From: Streptococcus marimammalium DSM 18627
GTDB taxonomy: Bacteria; Bacillota; Bacilli; Lactobacillales; Streptococcaceae
Length of the DNA stretch: 64,000 nt
Direction: 5' to 3'
NCBI RefSeq assembly: GCF_000380045.1
Contig: NZ_KB904358.1
Span: 103-64,102, forward strand
Shown piece by piece: positions 37,530 through 48,446 of this stretch (positions within the stretch are counted from its first letter, which is position 1; each line of letters starts with the position of its first letter). Under the pieces are notes generated by a model, which did not search any database, had not been told where the DNA came from, and saw nothing but the letters and a program-made list of their open reading frames with translations. A program made the position numbers and the translations under genes.

Positions 37530-37965
37530 AATCTTCAAGTTGTTTTAAAAAGCGTTTTTGCGTCTTATCAGACACATAGCCACATCGCTCATAAAAGGCA
37601 TGCGCCGCTCTTCTGTGCTCTGCTGAGTTAAAGCGAATATAGGAATAATGCCTTTTCTTTGCTTCATCCTCTAGAGCTAGTAAGAGTTGTTTTCCTATCC
37701 CCTGATGTTGGTAGTCAGGATGAACAGCAAGCCCCATAATATTAAAACCTGCATCACTATAAATACTTTCATAACGACTCGCATGAAGAAAACCTGTCAC
37801 CGATTGACTAGTCTTTTCCTCAAAAACCACCAAATACTGATTGGGATTTTTAGTTAAGCGAGCGATTTGTTCTTTCACTAGATCTGTTGAAACATTGTAA
37901 CCAAGACTAATCTCACAAATATCTCTGAGGGCCTGTGCATCTGACGTTTGTGCTGTTCTAATCAT
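37528..37965 (-). CDS. GNAT-family N-acetyltransferase
   Basis: The 145-residue protein has a clear acetyl-CoA motif GLAVHPDYQHQGIGKQLL and the C-terminal HAFYERCGYV. Substrate unknown. It lies 30 bp downstream of tsaD on the same strand and may be a fourth member of the tsaB-rimI-tsaD transcript. Confidence 0.9.
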   Translation of the reverse strand: MIRTAQTSDAQALRDICEISLGYNVSTDLVKEQIARLTKNPNQYLVVFEEKTSQSVTGFLHASRYESIYSDAGFNIMGLAVHPDYQHQGIGKQLLLALEDEAKKRHYSYIRFNSAEHRRAAHAFYERCGYVSDKTQKRFLKQLED

Positions 37966-37995
37966 TCAGTTATCCTCATAATCTTTTTTAAAAAA

Positions 37996-39006
37996 TTAAT
38001 ATAAGGTATCAAAAGCAAGGCTTGGTTTGGCATTAAGATCAAGCCTTGCAAAATGACCATGTTCATACTCAACCGCAGCCGCAAAAGCAATCATACCAGC
38101 ATTATCACCACAAAGACGTAGTTTAGGGATAACAACAGGTACTTCTGTGATTTCTTTAGCCAGACGTTCTCTTAGACCCTTATTAGCAGCAACACCTCCA
38201 GCGACAACTAGTGTTTTGACGGGGTATTGCTTGAGAGCTTTCTTGGTTTTAGCGAGTAAAACATCTAAAACAGCTGCCTGAAAAGAGGCACACAAGTCTT
38301 CTAAAACTAACTCTTCCCCTTTTTGTTTAGCATTATGGTGAAGGTTGATAAAAGCTGATTTCAAGCCTGAAAAAGAGAATTCTAGGTGGTCTTCTTTAAT
38401 CATGGCACGAGGAAAATCATATCTGTCTTGACCTTTATGAGCCAACTCATCAATTTCACGACCAGCAGGGTAGCAAAGACCCATCACGCGCCCTACCTTG
38501 TCATAGGCTTCACCGACAGCATCGTCACGTGTCTCACCAACAATGTGATATTCTCCTGCTTTAGGAACATAAACCAATTCTGTATGCCCACCAGAGACTA
38601 GTAAAGCTAGTAAAGGATACGTCAACTCCCCTTCGTCTCTAGCCGCCATCAAATGCCCTGCCATATGATTAACTGGAATCAAAGGAAGGTTATTAGCCCA
38701 AGCAAAAGCCTTGGCAGCCGCCATCCCTACTAAAAGGGCACCAACGAGACCAGGACCATAAGTAACTGCAACCGCATCTAAATCGCTTGTCTCAACACCT
38801 GCTTCTTTAAGAGCTTCATCTATACAAACCGTAATGACTTCTACATGATGACGACTTGCCACCTCAGGAACCACGCCACCAAAACGTTTATGACTTTCAA
38901 TTTGACTAGCTATAATATTTGATAAAAGTTCTGCTTCATTTCTTAATACAGCCACACTTGTTTCGTCACAAGAGGACTCAATCGCTAAAATATATCTATC
39001 TTTCAT
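37996..39006 (-). CDS. tsaD: tRNA N6-threonylcarbamoyladenosine transferase TsaD
   Basis: The 336-residue ASKHA-fold protein contains [13 protein letters not shown], the metal-binding NHMAGH and [13 protein letters not shown]. With TsaB, TsaC and TsaE it makes t6A37 of ANN-decoding tRNAs. It overlaps rimI by 11 bp. Confidence 0.97.
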   Translation of the reverse strand: MKDRYILAIESSCDETSVAVLRNEAELLSNIIASQIESHKRFGGVVPEVASRHHVEVITVCIDEALKEAGVETSDLDAVAVTYGPGLVGALLVGMAAAKAFAWANNLPLIPVNHMAGHLMAARDEGELTYPLLALLVSGGHTELVYVPKAGEYHIVGETRDDAVGEAYDKVGRVMGLCYPAGREIDELAHKGQDRYDFPRAMIKEDHLEFSFSGLKSAFINLHHNAKQKGEELVLEDLCASFQAAVLDVLLAKTKKALKQYPVKTLVVAGGVAANKGLRERLAKEITEVPVVIPKLRLCGDNAGMIAFAAAVEYEHGHFARLDLNAKPSLAFDTLY

Positions 39007-39421
39007 TATTTTCTTCTCGCTTCATGATAACAGCATCCTCAATCGGATTTTGATAATAGTTTTTTCTCTTACCAACGACCTGAAATCCATTTTTTTGGTA
39101 AAAAGCTTGTGCCTTATGATTAGAGGTTCTTACTTCTAAAAAAATGGCTTCTGGTTTGTTAACCAATTGTTGTAATAATGCCGCCCCAAAACCTTTATTT
39201 TGAAAGGCATTTTTGACGGCAATATTTGTAATTTCTAATTCGCCATAAAGGTATTCAATCGCTAAAAAACCAACTACTTCTTTTTGATGATAGACGAAAA
39301 AATAGTCAGTATTTTCTTTTTCAAGATCTGCTTGAATCTGACGTTTACTCCATGGTGATTCGGTATAAATTTCCTCTAAAATAGCATAAATCATATCTAC
39401 TTTTTCCATCTTTGACAACAT
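38996..39421 (-). CDS. rimI: Ribosomal-protein-alanine N-acetyltransferase RimI
   Basis: A GNAT with [23 protein letters not shown] and [21 protein letters not shown] start it at the ATG 39419-39421 (141 residues), one base after the tsaB stop; the longer frame would overlap tsaB. Sits between tsaB and tsaD as in most Firmicutes. Confidence 0.92.
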   Translation of the reverse strand: MLSKMEKVDMIYAILEEIYTESPWSKRQIQADLEKENTDYFFVYHQKEVVGFLAIEYLYGELEITNIAVKNAFQNKGFGAALLQQLVNKPEAIFLEVRTSNHKAQAFYQKNGFQVVGKRKNYYQNPIEDAVIMKREENNER

Positions 39422-39422
39422 C

Positions 39423-40112
39423 TTAAACTCTCTTGATAAAATCATCTTTATTTACTGGTTCATGCGTTTTTAACCAATTTTCTTCAGCTTCAACTCGTTT
39501 TAAATACTCAGGAACAAATAGGTCAATATTCTCTGGTGGAAGTGTCAAACCTATCTTACCAATCTCATAAGCACTTGGTAAAACCTCTAAAATATTGGCT
39601 TTTGGTAAGTTTTCTTGAATGGTATCATAAAAAGAACCAATCTCTCCAACGACACTAACTTCATTTTCCATACTTAGACTAGCCAAAACATCACTAAAAC
39701 TCATATGCTGATCTGGTTTAACAGACTGACCTTGACGATAGAAACCAGCATAAACATTTTGACGCCTAGCATCAATAATCGGTACCACAAGACCAGCAGT
39801 ATTAGCATTTAAAGCAATAGCAGCTAAACTAGAGACGCCAACGATATCGATTTTTAATGTATAGGCTAGTGTTTTTGCTGTTGCAACAGCAACTCTAAGT
39901 CCGGTGTAGGAACCAGGACCCTTAGCAACAACAATTCTATCCAAATCTTTAGGTTTTAAGCCTACCTGAGACATCAAAAAATCAATTGATGGCATGAGAC
40001 TAATACTATGATTTTTCTTAATATTTAAAGTGATGTCAGCTAATAAAACATCATCTTCCAATAAAGCAATTGACAAAGCTTTGTTTGATGTGTCAAATGA
40101 TAAAACTTTCAT
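39423..40112 (-). CDS. tsaB: tRNA threonylcarbamoyladenosine protein TsaB
   Basis: The 229-residue TsaD paralogue starts MKVLSFDTSNKALSIALL and has GPGSYTGLRVAVATAKTLAY. It forms the t6A complex with TsaD. First gene of a tight operon; a minus-strand TATAAT at 40133-40138 lies 20 bp before the ATG. Confidence 0.95.
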   Translation of the reverse strand: MKVLSFDTSNKALSIALLEDDVLLADITLNIKKNHSISLMPSIDFLMSQVGLKPKDLDRIVVAKGPGSYTGLRVAVATAKTLAYTLKIDIVGVSSLAAIALNANTAGLVVPIIDARRQNVYAGFYRQGQSVKPDQHMSFSDVLASLSMENEVSVVGEIGSFYDTIQENLPKANILEVLPSAYEIGKIGLTLPPENIDLFVPEYLKRVEAEENWLKTHEPVNKDDFIKRV

Positions 40113-40129
40113 TATTTGGATTCCCTTAC

Positions 40130-40159
40130 TTGATTATATCTAATATTGTATGATATAAT
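40130..40159 (+). promoter_or_regulatory. Promoter of rpoY-rnjA
   Basis: TTGATT (40130-40135) and TATAAT (40154-40159), 18 bp apart. It overlaps the divergent tsaB promoter. The leader to rpoY is about 130 nt. Confidence 0.6.
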
Positions 40160-40219
40160 GACTTCAAATGCAACGAATCAGGATAAAATATACTACACAA
40201 TTGAAATGAATAGTTTTTT

Positions 40220-40254
40220 GTCAAATTTGATCATTAAATTTGACCCGTTTTTTT
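40220..40254 (+). terminator. Intrinsic terminator in the rpoY-rnjA leader
   Basis: GTCAAATTT (40220-40228) and AAATTTGAC (40236-40244) form a perfect 9-bp stem, then CCG and seven T. It lies between the promoter and rpoY, so it can only act as an attenuator or premature terminator. Confidence 0.7.
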
Positions 40255-40298
40255 GTAGTTTAAAAAACCATCGTTACTTAGAAAAGGAAATATAACAT

Positions 40299-40529
40299 AT
40301 GATTTTTAAAGTTTTTTATCAAAACAATAAAGACAACAGCCCTCGCCGTGAACAAACTAAGGCTCTTTACTTAGATATTTCAGCTGATGATGAATTAAAA
40401 GGACGGATTATTGCTCGTCAATTAATAGAAGAAAAAACCAAATATAATGTAGAATATATCGAAGCCATATCAGAAGAGCATCTTGCTTATGAAAAAGATT
40501 CAGGTGCTTTTGAATTAACGGAGTTATAA
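40299..40529 (+). CDS. rpoY: RNA polymerase epsilon subunit
   Basis: A 76-residue DUF1447 protein ([20 protein letters not shown]), the small epsilon subunit of Firmicute RNA polymerase. It has a good AAGGA site. Only 3 bp separate it from rnjA, the conserved neighbour. Confidence 0.95.
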   Translation: MIFKVFYQNNKDNSPRREQTKALYLDISADDELKGRIIARQLIEEKTKYNVEYIEAISEEHLAYEKDSGAFELTEL

Positions 40530-40532
40530 AAT

Positions 40533-42212
40533 ATGTCAAAAATTAATTTAAAACCTAATGAAGTTGGAGTTTATGCTATTGGTGGTCTTGGAGAAATTGG
40601 GAAAAATACTTATGGTATTGAGTACCAAGACGAAATCATCATTGTTGATGCCGGAATTAAATTTCCAGAAGATGATCTACTAGGTATCGATTACGTCATT
40701 CCAGATTATTCTTATATCGTTGAAAATATTGATCGTGTCAAAGCTCTTGTCATTACGCACGGACACGAAGACCATATTGGTGGTATTCCTTTTTTATTCA
40801 AACAAGTCAACATTCCAATCTATGCCTCACCACTTGCCCTTGCACTCATTCGTGGCAAATTAGAAGAACATGGTCTTCTTCGTGATGCTAAATTATTTGA
40901 AATTAATGGCAATACTAAATTAACCTTTAAAAATTTAAGTGTGACCTTCTTTGATACAACTCATTCAATTCCAGAACCTCTTGGTATTGTTATCCATACA
41001 CCAGAAGGAAAGATTGTAGCAACAGGTGACTTTAAGTTTGACTTTACACCAGTTGGAAAGCCTGCCGACCTTCACAAAATGGCTGCCCTTGGAGAAGAAG
41101 GCGTTTTACTTCTTTTATCAGATTCAACTAATGCAGAAATTCCTACCTTTACCAATTCTGAGAAGGTGGTGGGGCAATCTATCACCAAAATTATTGAAGG
41201 TATTCATGGACGAATTATCTTTGCCTCTTTTGCATCAAACATTTTCCGTTTACAACAAGCAGCTCAAGCAGCAGTTAAAACGGGAAGAAAAATAGTGGTC
41301 TTTGGTCGTTCAATGGAAAAAGCCATGGTTAATGGGACAGAACTTGGTTATATCAAAGTACCAAAAGGTACTTTTATTGAGCCAAATGAGATTAAAAATT
41401 ACAATGCTAGTGATATCATGATTCTTTGTACAGGAAGCCAAGGAGAATCAATGGCTGCTCTATCTCGAATCGCCAATGGTACTCATAGACAAGTTTCTCT
41501 TCAACCTGGTGATACTGTTATTTTCTCATCCAGTCCAATTCCTGGCAATACAATCAGTGTTAATAAGCTAATTAATACCATTCAAGAAGCTGGTGTTGAA
41601 GTGATTCATAGTAAAGTCAATACCGTTCACACATCTGGACACGGTGGCCAACAAGAGCAAAAACTCATGCTTAGCCTTATCAAACCTAAATTCTTTATGC
41701 CTGTCCACGGTGAGTATCGTATGCAAAAAGTACATGCAGGTCTTGCTAATGATACTGGTATCCCAAAAGAAAACATCTTTATCATGGAAAATGGTGATGT
41801 TTTAGCAGTTACAAGAGATTCAGCTCGAATAGCTGGAAAATTCAATGCTCAAGATATCTATGTTGATGGTAAGGGGATTGGTGATATCGGTGCTGCTGTC
41901 TTAAAAGATCGTCGTGATTTATCAGAAGATGGTGTAGTATTAGCTGTTGCAACTGTTGATTTTGATTCTCAAATGATTCTAGCTGGTCCAGATATTTTGA
42001 GTCGTGGTTTTATCTATATGAGAGAATCTGGTGACTTAATTAGAGAAACACAACGTCTACTCTTTAATACTATTCGTATAGCACTTAAAAATAAAGATGC
42101 TAGCATTCAATCCTTGAATGGTTCTATCGTAAACGCTCTTCGTCCTTTTTTATATGAAAAAACTGAGCGTGAACCAATCATCATCCCGATGATTCTAACC
42201 CCAGATAAATAA
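40533..42212 (+). CDS. rnjA: Ribonuclease J1
   Basis: The 559-residue metallo-beta-lactamase/beta-CASP nuclease has the zinc motif [10 protein letters not shown] and downstream HTSGHGG and PVHGEYRM. RNase J1 is a 5' exo- and endonuclease in mRNA decay and processing. Normal length. It is downstream of rpoY in the same transcript. Confidence 0.97.
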   Translation: MSKINLKPNEVGVYAIGGLGEIGKNTYGIEYQDEIIIVDAGIKFPEDDLLGIDYVIPDYSYIVENIDRVKALVITHGHEDHIGGIPFLFKQVNIPIYASPLALALIRGKLEEHGLLRDAKLFEINGNTKLTFKNLSVTFFDTTHSIPEPLGIVIHTPEGKIVATGDFKFDFTPVGKPADLHKMAALGEEGVLLLLSDSTNAEIPTFTNSEKVVGQSITKIIEGIHGRIIFASFASNIFRLQQAAQAAVKTGRKIVVFGRSMEKAMVNGTELGYIKVPKGTFIEPNEIKNYNASDIMILCTGSQGESMAALSRIANGTHRQVSLQPGDTVIFSSSPIPGNTISVNKLINTIQEAGVEVIHSKVNTVHTSGHGGQQEQKLMLSLIKPKFFMPVHGEYRMQKVHAGLANDTGIPKENIFIMENGDVLAVTRDSARIAGKFNAQDIYVDGKGIGDIGAAVLKDRRDLSEDGVVLAVATVDFDSQMILAGPDILSRGFIYMRESGDLIRETQRLLFNTIRIALKNKDASIQSLNGSIVNALRPFLYEKTEREPIIIPMILTPDK

Positions 42213-42221
42213 AATGATAAC

Positions 42222-42252
42222 AAAAAGAGGCTAAGTATTTTACTAGTCTCTT
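42222..42252 (+). terminator. rnjA terminator
   Basis: AAAAGAG pairs with CTCTTTT and the inner arms TAAGT/ACTA pair with a small mismatch; a T tract follows. Confidence 0.7.
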
Positions 42253-42280
42253 TTACTATCATTTTATTCTAAAAACATCA

Positions 42281-42308
42281 TAAAACGCTCATTCAAAAAT
42301 GAACGTTT
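42281..42308 (-). terminator. Terminator of the LysM-CHAP gene
   Basis: On the minus strand AAACGTTCA and TGAATGAGCGTTT form an imperfect hairpin ending in TTTT, ten bases after the stop at 42319. Confidence 0.55.
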
Positions 42309-42318
42309 ATAAGGCTAT

Positions 42319-42930
42319 TTAATAAGGATAAATATAGGTCACTTCACCTGGTGTGACCCCATCATAAGGATTGAACCACCCTCTATAATTGTCAATCCAT
42401 TGTTGATCATTAAAATTTGCTTCTAATATTTGGATACTTGTTTCATTTTGAACATCAATCACATAGCCTACATGACCATAACCACCATCTGTCCAACAAA
42501 TGATAGAGCCAACCATTGGAGTTGTACCAATCTGGTAACCTAGCCAAGAGGCTGTGCCAGCCCAATCACCACCATTTCCCCACCATTCCCCAACCCAAGG
42601 TGCTAGTTGTTTAACACCCCAAGTACATTGCCCAATAGGATAACTACCTGTATATTCTTTAGAAACTTCAACAGGTACTGGTGTTGAATTGGTCACTGTT
42701 AATATTTGACCAGGGAGAATGAGGCTTGAAATATCAAGATTATTCATTGCTGCTAATTCATACATATCCATATCATATTGCTGAGCAATACTATAAAAAG
42801 AATCACCAGATTGAATCACGTGCTCATCAGCAAAAGCCATCTCATTGGCTAAAAAAGATGTTGTGGATACTGCCCCAACTAGTATTAATTGGTACAACCA
42901 CAATTTTGAAGTCTGCTTTGTTTTTTTCAT
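42319..42930 (-). CDS. Secreted LysM-CHAP peptidoglycan hydrolase
   Basis: Start at the ATG 42928-42930 after GGGGAA (203 residues). Signal peptide to about residue 34 (ending MAFADEH), one LysM domain (HVIQSGDSFYSIAQQYDM...ILTV, about 36-80) for wall binding, and a C-terminal CHAP domain with catalytic Cys in GQCTWGVK and His in YGHVGYV. Such enzymes are amidases or endopeptidases in division or daughter-cell separation. Resembles secreted streptococcal CHAP immunodominant proteins. Monocistronic. Confidence 0.92.
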   Translation of the reverse strand: MKKTKQTSKLWLYQLILVGAVSTTSFLANEMAFADEHVIQSGDSFYSIAQQYDMDMYELAAMNNLDISSLILPGQILTVTNSTPVPVEVSKEYTGSYPIGQCTWGVKQLAPWVGEWWGNGGDWAGTASWLGYQIGTTPMVGSIICWTDGGYGHVGYVIDVQNETSIQILEANFNDQQWIDNYRGWFNPYDGVTPGEVTYIYPY

Positions 42931-43030
42931 ATTATTCCCCTTATAACGTTTTATTATCTTCATCATAAACTACCAACATGACAAATGGTTTAAAGTCAGG
43001 TAACAGATATAAAGAAAATTATTAACAAAA

Positions 43031-43057
43031 AAAGACAGGTTCAACAAACCTGTCTTT
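43031..43057 (-). terminator. glnA terminator
   Basis: AAAGACAGGTT pairs with AACCTGTCTTT; a run of seven T follows on the minus strand. Confidence 0.9.
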
Positions 43058-43067
43058 CAACTAATTA

Positions 43068-44411
43068 TTAATATAACTCAAGGTAGTTATCAATTTCCCA
43101 CTGAGAAACATAGGAAGCATAACTAGCCCACTCAATGCGTTTAGCATTATAGAAATTGGTATAGATATGATCTCCGAGAGCCTCTCTAACAAGTGTTGAT
43201 TTTTTCAAGGCTTTTAAAGCATTATGAAGAGTTGAGGGAAGATCAATGATTCCAGCTTTCTTACGTTCTTCTGCCGTCATGGCATAAATATTGGTCTCAA
43301 TTGGTTTTGGTGGCTCTATTTTATTTATGATCCCATCTAAACCAGAAGCTAATAAAACAGCCATTGCTAAGTAAGGATTTGCTGTTGGGTCAACTGAACG
43401 TAATTCCAAACGTGTACTAGCACCTCTTGAAGCTGGAACACGGATTAAAGGAGAACGATTACGACCAGCCCAAGCAATATAAACAGGAGCTTCATATCCT
43501 GGTACTAAACGTTTATAAGAATTAACTGTTGGGTTAGTGATTGCCGTATAACTATATGCATGAGTCATTAAACCTCCAAGAAAATGGTAAGCTGTTTTAG
43601 ATAGTTGCATGCCTCTTTTATCATTTTTATCGTAAAAGGCATTTCCATCATCATTAAATAGTGACATGTTACAATGCATACCAGAACCTGCTATACTAAA
43701 TTTGGGTTTTGCCATAAATGTTGCATACATTCCATGTTTTCTAGCGATTGTCTTAACAACCAATTTAAATAACTGGATATTGTCGCAAGCTGCTAAAACA
43801 TCCGTATATTTGAAATCGATTTCATGTTGACCAACCGCACACTCATGGTGACTAGCTTCAACTTCAAAGCCCATTTCTGTAAGAACACGTACAATTTCAC
43901 GACGTGTGTTATCAGCTAGATCTGTAGGAGCAAGATCGAAATACCCTCCACGATCATTAACCTCTAAAGTGGGTTTGCCGTTCTCATCCATTTTGAAAAG
44001 GAAAAATTCTGGTTCTGGACCAAGATTAAAGGACTTAAAACCTAATTCTTCCATTCGTTTAATATTACGTTTTAAATTACCTCTTGGATCACCTGCAAAA
44101 GGTTGACCTTCAGCAATATAGACATCACAAATAAGTCCACCAACTGCTCCATTTTCATCTCCCCAAGGAAAGACAGTCCATGTTGATAAATCAGGATAAA
44201 GGTACATATCTGATTCATTAATACGAACAAAACCTTCAATAGAAGAACCATCAAACATAACCTTGTTAGATAATACTTTATCTATCTGTTCTTTTGTTGC
44301 AGGTATTTCTACATTTTTCATTGTCCCCAAAATATCAGTAAACATGAGACGTAAAAATGTTACATTTTTCTCTTCAATTTCACGACGAATCGTTTTTTCA
44401 GTAATTGTCAT
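43068..44411 (-). CDS. glnA: Glutamine synthetase type I
   Basis: The 447-residue enzyme makes glutamine from glutamate, ammonia and ATP. The motifs are complete: [45 protein letters not shown] and [13 protein letters not shown]. It is the second gene of the glnR-glnA operon, 16 bp after glnR. Confidence 0.98.
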   Translation of the reverse strand: MTITEKTIRREIEEKNVTFLRLMFTDILGTMKNVEIPATKEQIDKVLSNKVMFDGSSIEGFVRINESDMYLYPDLSTWTVFPWGDENGAVGGLICDVYIAEGQPFAGDPRGNLKRNIKRMEELGFKSFNLGPEPEFFLFKMDENGKPTLEVNDRGGYFDLAPTDLADNTRREIVRVLTEMGFEVEASHHECAVGQHEIDFKYTDVLAACDNIQLFKLVVKTIARKHGMYATFMAKPKFSIAGSGMHCNMSLFNDDGNAFYDKNDKRGMQLSKTAYHFLGGLMTHAYSYTAITNPTVNSYKRLVPGYEAPVYIAWAGRNRSPLIRVPASRGASTRLELRSVDPTANPYLAMAVLLASGLDGIINKIEPPKPIETNIYAMTAEERKKAGIIDLPSTLHNALKALKKSTLVREALGDHIYTNFYNAKRIEWASYASYVSQWEIDNYLELY

Positions 44412-44427
44412 TAGTTCTCCTTTTCAA

Positions 44428-44802
44428 TTATAAGAGGTTGAGATCATTAATAGTAGTTGTAGGGTTTAAAAAACCACTTTGTTTAGTAAATTCATCATGT
44501 AGAATACGTCTAACCTCTGCATCAGAGAGTGATTTATCTTCTGTAAATTGATCAACTTCACGATTTTGATATTGTTTTTTTATGTCAGCAATCACTAGAC
44601 CATCATTAATAAAATCTTTGATTTCTAACAGTAAATCCATATCATTAAGTGAGTACAATCTTCTATTTCCTGTTGATCTCTCCGGTTTAATCAAGCCTTG
44701 ATCTTCATAATAACGAATCTGCCTTGCTGTCAAATCTGTTAACCTCATAACAGTTCCCATAGGAAAAACAGCTAAGGAACGCCTTAATTCTTTTTCTCTC
44801 AT
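44428..44802 (-). CDS. glnR: Nitrogen regulator GlnR (MerR family)
   Basis: A 124-residue MerR-type regulator with the HTH MRLTDLTARQIRYYEDQGLIKPERS. It represses glnRA in response to glutamine, sensed through GlnA. I place the start at the ATG 44800-44802, with GGAGAGG upstream; a longer frame starts inside the ribosome-site region. A GlnR box lies at 44865-44881. Confidence 0.95.
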   Translation of the reverse strand: MREKELRRSLAVFPMGTVMRLTDLTARQIRYYEDQGLIKPERSTGNRRLYSLNDMDLLLEIKDFINDGLVIADIKKQYQNREVDQFTEDKSLSDAEVRRILHDEFTKQSGFLNPTTTINDLNLL

Positions 44803-44828
44803 GCTAAACCTCTCCTTTTTTCTCATTC

Positions 44829-44857
44829 ATTATATAAAGAAAATAAAAAAAAGTCAA
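44829..44857 (-). promoter_or_regulatory. glnRA promoter
   Basis: TTGACT (44852-44857) and TATAAT (44829-44834) on the minus strand with 17-bp spacing. Confidence 0.8.
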
Positions 44858-44864
44858 CCATCCA

Positions 44865-44881
44865 TGTTATATTTTGTAACA
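44865..44881. promoter_or_regulatory. GlnR operator
   Basis: TGTTATATTTTGTAACA fits the GlnR box TGTNAN7TNACA exactly. It lies directly upstream of the -35 of glnRA and 13 bp after the stop of the next gene. Confidence 0.88.
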
Positions 44882-44894
44882 TGAATGATTCTTT

Positions 44895-45404
44895 TTATTT
44901 TTTAATCAGAAATTGACGTAATCTATCGATATCACTATTAATTATAATAGCAATAAAAACTCCAACAAAAGTTTCAAAAATTCTAGTGAACACATAAATA
45001 ATCGTATCTCCTGAAGGGACTGATAATGTAATAATCAAAAGAGCTGCTGTAGCTCCAATAATACCCGATTTATTATTAATAGCCACATTTAAAACAATGG
45101 TTAACATGGTTAATATTGGTACTAAAAATAAAGTAATTAAAAAAGAATGATTAAAAAAAGCTTCGACAAGGTAAAAAAGTAATGCTAATACACCGCCTAT
45201 GCTATTTCCCAGAATACGAGACCAACCAAATGATAAACTTTTATCAAAATCTTCTCTAAGACTAAAAACAGTAGTTAATGCAGCAATCTGTGTCCCTTCC
45301 CATCCTAGAAGATGAAAGAGTAATAAAACTGTAAAGACTGACAAACCAGTTTTTGCTGTTCGCATGCCAATTTTCATTTTTTGTCGATTAAATCTATACT
45401 TCAT
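44895..45404 (-). CDS. FUSC/aromatic acid exporter-like membrane protein
   Basis: About 169 residues from the ATG at 45402-45404, which follows GGTGAGG. Five to six hydrophobic segments; begins MKYRFNRQKMKIGMRTAKTGLSV, the amphipathic start typical of the DUF939/ArAE_1 family. It is shorter than full two-domain exporters and lacks the cytoplasmic C-terminal domain, but this short form recurs next to glnR in streptococci. Substrate unknown. Confidence 0.85.
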   Translation of the reverse strand: MKYRFNRQKMKIGMRTAKTGLSVFTVLLLFHLLGWEGTQIAALTTVFSLREDFDKSLSFGWSRILGNSIGGVLALLFYLVEAFFNHSFLITLFLVPILTMLTIVLNVAINNKSGIIGATAALLIITLSVPSGDTIIYVFTRIFETFVGVFIAIIINSDIDRLRQFLIKK

Positions 45405-45496
45405 TATCCTCACCTTATTTTTGGTTTCAAGCACTTAAATTCTAAGATAATCTGATTTATTTGTCAAGATTTTGAATTTTTCAGAATAAACAAAAC

Positions 45497-45522
45497 AAAA
45501 ACAGTAGGTAAACCTACTGTTT
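45497..45522 (-). terminator. pgk terminator
   Basis: AAAACAGTAGGT pairs with ACCTACTGTTTT; on the minus strand it runs on into TGTTTTG. Confidence 0.85.
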
Positions 45523-45537
45523 TAAAAAGATAATTTC

Positions 45538-46734
45538 TTATTTTTCAGATAAGGCTGAAAGACCTGGTAACTCTTTTCCTTCAAGAAGTTCCATTGACGC
45601 ACCACCACCAGTTGAAATCCATGAAAATTTATCAGCACGACCAAGATTGATAGCTGCCGCTGCAGAATCTCCGCCACCAATAATTGATTTAACACCAGGC
45701 TGTTTTACGATAGCATCCATGACACCAATTGTCCCAGCTTGGAAATCAGGGTTTTCAAAGACACCCATAGGACCATTCCAGACTACTGTTTTAGCACCCG
45801 TTAATGCTTCTTCAAATTGAGCAATAGATTTTGGTCCAATGTCTAATCCAAGGAATCCTTCAGAAACAGCTTCACCATCAGTATCACGAACTACTGTATA
45901 ATCAGCAAAAGCATTTGCTTCTTTTGAGTCAACTGGCAAAATTAATTTACCATTAGCTTTTTCAAGGAGGTCTTTAGCAATAGTTAGTTTGTCTTCTTCT
46001 ACCAATGAATTACCTATCTCAATACCTTGTGCTTTATAGAAGGTATAAGTCATTCCACCACCGATAAGCACCTTATCAGCTTTATTAAGAAGATTTTCAA
46101 TAACACCAATTTTATCAGATACTTTTGAACCACCTAAAATAGCTACAAATGGACGCTCAGGTGTTTCTACTGCTTCTTTAATATAGGCAATTTCATTTTC
46201 TAATAAGAATCCTGCAACCGCCTTGTCAACATTAGCAGAAATACCAACGTTTGAAGCATGAGCACGGTGAGCTGTACCAAAAGCATCATTAACAAAGATA
46301 CCATCACCAAGACTTGCCCAATATTTACCAAGTTCAGAGTCATTTTTTGACTCTTTTTTACCATCAATGTCTTCAAAACGAGTGTTTTCTACAAGAAGTA
46401 CATCACCATCTTTTAAGTCAGCGATAGCAGCTTCTAATTTTTCACCACGAGTTACCCCAGGAAAAACAACTTCTTGACCTAATTTCTTACCAAGATCAAG
46501 AGCTACAGGAGCAAGCGATTTTCCTTCTTTATCTGCTTCTTCTTTTACACGTCCTAAGTGAGAAAATAAAATTGCTCGACCGCCATTTTCAATAATATAT
46601 TTGATAGTAGGAAGTGCAGCAGAAATACGATTATCATTAGTAATAACACCGTCTTTTAAAGGAACATTAAAGTCAACACGAACGAGAACTTTTTTTCCTT
46701 TTAAATCAACGTCTTTAACAGTTAGTTTAGCCAT
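45538..46734 (-). CDS. pgk: Phosphoglycerate kinase
   Basis: The 398-residue glycolytic kinase transfers phosphate from 1,3-bisphosphoglycerate to ADP. It contains [25 protein letters not shown] and GGGDSAAA. It follows gapA but a terminator lies between them. Family length normal. Confidence 0.98.
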   Translation of the reverse strand: MAKLTVKDVDLKGKKVLVRVDFNVPLKDGVITNDNRISAALPTIKYIIENGGRAILFSHLGRVKEEADKEGKSLAPVALDLGKKLGQEVVFPGVTRGEKLEAAIADLKDGDVLLVENTRFEDIDGKKESKNDSELGKYWASLGDGIFVNDAFGTAHRAHASNVGISANVDKAVAGFLLENEIAYIKEAVETPERPFVAILGGSKVSDKIGVIENLLNKADKVLIGGGMTYTFYKAQGIEIGNSLVEEDKLTIAKDLLEKANGKLILPVDSKEANAFADYTVVRDTDGEAVSEGFLGLDIGPKSIAQFEEALTGAKTVVWNGPMGVFENPDFQAGTIGVMDAIVKQPGVKSIIGGGDSAAAAINLGRADKFSWISTGGGASMELLEGKELPGLSALSEK

Positions 46735-46841
46735 TTATTTAAGACTCCTTATTTTTTAATAAAATAATTATATCACAAATTCATTAAAAGAGATATAAAA
46801 AGTAATAATAGCAAGGATTTTCTGATTTTTTTCAGCAAAAA

Positions 46842-46862
46842 AGAGATGCCTTTTGCATCTCT
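46842..46862 (-). terminator. gapA terminator
   Basis: AGAGATGC and GCATCTCT pair over 8 bp around a T/C loop; the minus strand continues into six T. Confidence 0.85.
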
Positions 46863-46873
46863 CTTATTTAAAC

Positions 46874-47887
46874 TTATTTAGACAAATTTGCAAAGTACTC
46901 AAGCGTACGAACAAGTTGTGCAGTGTATGACATTTCATTATCATACCATGAAACTGTTTTAACTAATTGTTGTCCATCAGCAGACTCAGTTACTTCAGTC
47001 TGAGTAGCATCAAATAATGAACCATAAGTCATACCAACGATATCAGATGAAACAATTTCATCTTCAGTATAGCCGTAACTTTCATTTGCTACAGCCTTCA
47101 TAGCTTTGTTAACTTCTTCAGCAGTTACTTTTTTATCTAAGATTGTAACAAGTTCAGTTAATGAACCAACTGGTACAGGAACACGTTGTGCATGACCTTG
47201 AAGTTTACCGTTTAATTCAGGAATAACTAGACCGATAGCTTTAGCAGCACCTGTTGAGTTAGGAACAATATTTTCTGCAGCTGCACGTGCACGACGGAAA
47301 TCACCTTTACGGTGTGGTCCATCAAGAGTCATTTGGTCACTAGTATAACCATGAATTGTTGTCATAGTTCCAACTTTAAGACCAAAAGCATCATTTAAAG
47401 CTGCTGCCATTGGTGCCAAGCAGTTAGTAGTACATGATGCACCAGAAATAACTGTTTCACTTCCATCTAAAACATCATGATTTGTGTTAAATACGACTGT
47501 TTTAACATCATTTCCACCAGGAGCTGTGATAACAACTTTTTTAGCTCCATTTTCATGTAAATGTTTTTCAGCCCCAGCTTTGCTTGCAAAAAATCCTGTT
47601 GCTTCTAAAACGATTTCTACGCCATCATTAGCCCAATCAATTTTTTCAGGATCTTTTTCAGCAGACACTTTTACAAATTTTCCGTTAACTGTAAAACCAT
47701 CTTCTTTAACTTCAACGTCACCATCAAAACGTCCTTGAGTTGTGTCATATTTCAATAAATGAGCAAGCATTTTAGGGTCAGTAAGATCGTTAATACGAGC
47801 TACTTCAATACCTTCTACATTTTGAATACGACGAAATGCAAGACGTCCAATACGTCCAAATCCGTTAATACCAACTTTAACTACCAT
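46874..47887 (-). CDS. gapA: Glyceraldehyde-3-phosphate dehydrogenase (Plr)
   Basis: The 337-residue enzyme begins [20 protein letters not shown] (NAD-binding) and has the catalytic Cys in [11 protein letters not shown]. Also known as the surface plasmin receptor Plr in pyogenic streptococci. AAGGAGG precedes the ATG. Strong promoter upstream; order fusA-gapA-pgk is streptococcal. Confidence 0.98.
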   Translation of the reverse strand: MVVKVGINGFGRIGRLAFRRIQNVEGIEVARINDLTDPKMLAHLLKYDTTQGRFDGDVEVKEDGFTVNGKFVKVSAEKDPEKIDWANDGVEIVLEATGFFASKAGAEKHLHENGAKKVVITAPGGNDVKTVVFNTNHDVLDGSETVISGASCTTNCLAPMAAALNDAFGLKVGTMTTIHGYTSDQMTLDGPHRKGDFRRARAAAENIVPNSTGAAKAIGLVIPELNGKLQGHAQRVPVPVGSLTELVTILDKKVTAEEVNKAMKAVANESYGYTEDEIVSSDIVGMTYGSLFDATQTEVTESADGQQLVKTVSWYDNEMSYTAQLVRTLEYFANLSK

Positions 47888-47993
47888 TAAAGATTTCCTC
47901 CTTATGAAAATCAGATTATTATTTTAGAGAATAGTTTCTCCAATTTGTGAAAAGAATAACTTGTATACTTACACAAGTACCTTTCTTCTAAAT

Positions 47994-48022
47994 ATTATAT
48001 AACTAATTGAAAGAAAATGCAA
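47994..48022 (-). promoter_or_regulatory. gapA promoter
   Basis: TTGCAT (48017-48022) and TATAAT (47994-47999) on the minus strand, 17 bp apart. The leader is about 100 nt and contains a small ACTTGT/ACAAGT stem around 47959-47980. Confidence 0.75.
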
Positions 48023-48400
48023 CTAATTAAAATCCAAAGCATTCGACTCGCTTATCCAAAACATTGATATAAATACATTATCACCAAGTATTAAAAATTT
48101 TTAATTGAGATAAATATTAGTCCTTTGTAACTGGATAATTTTAAAAATTGTTAATTAAATGTAATTTTGTCAATTTGAATATGTCAGCACCCAAAGATAA
48201 CACATTGTCCTCAAACTAATACAGAAACAAGCCAATAATATTCATATGTTAGTTGATTATTAAGATATAGTGTTATTTTTCAATAGAAAGATTCAAATAC
48301 TTTTTTGTAATGAATAAATCCTAGTTTTTATGTTTAATTTTGTATAACTTTTTTCACTCTGCATTTTACAGTGAGTAATATTTCGTTATTCAATTTTTGA
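48023..48400. other. Gene-free AT-rich spacer between fusA and gapA
   Basis: About 380 bp with no open frame longer than about a dozen codons on either strand and no convincing RNA structure. A short palindrome TTAAAAATTTTTAA lies at 48091-48104. I see no repeat of known type or gene remnant. Confidence 0.6.
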
Positions 48401-48406
48401 CATATC

Positions 48407-48434
48407 AAAAAAAGGTTTACCTAAGTAAACCTTT
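48407..48434 (-). terminator. fusA terminator
   Basis: AAAGGTTTAC pairs with GTAAACCTTT around CTAA; seven T follow on the minus strand. Confidence 0.9.
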
Positions 48435-48446
48435 CAAGGCATGCTA

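Noticed and set aside
48023..48400. A small RNA or leader peptide in the fusA-gapA gap
   Set aside because: No hairpin with a T run inside the gap and no open frame over about a dozen codons; only AT-rich DNA.
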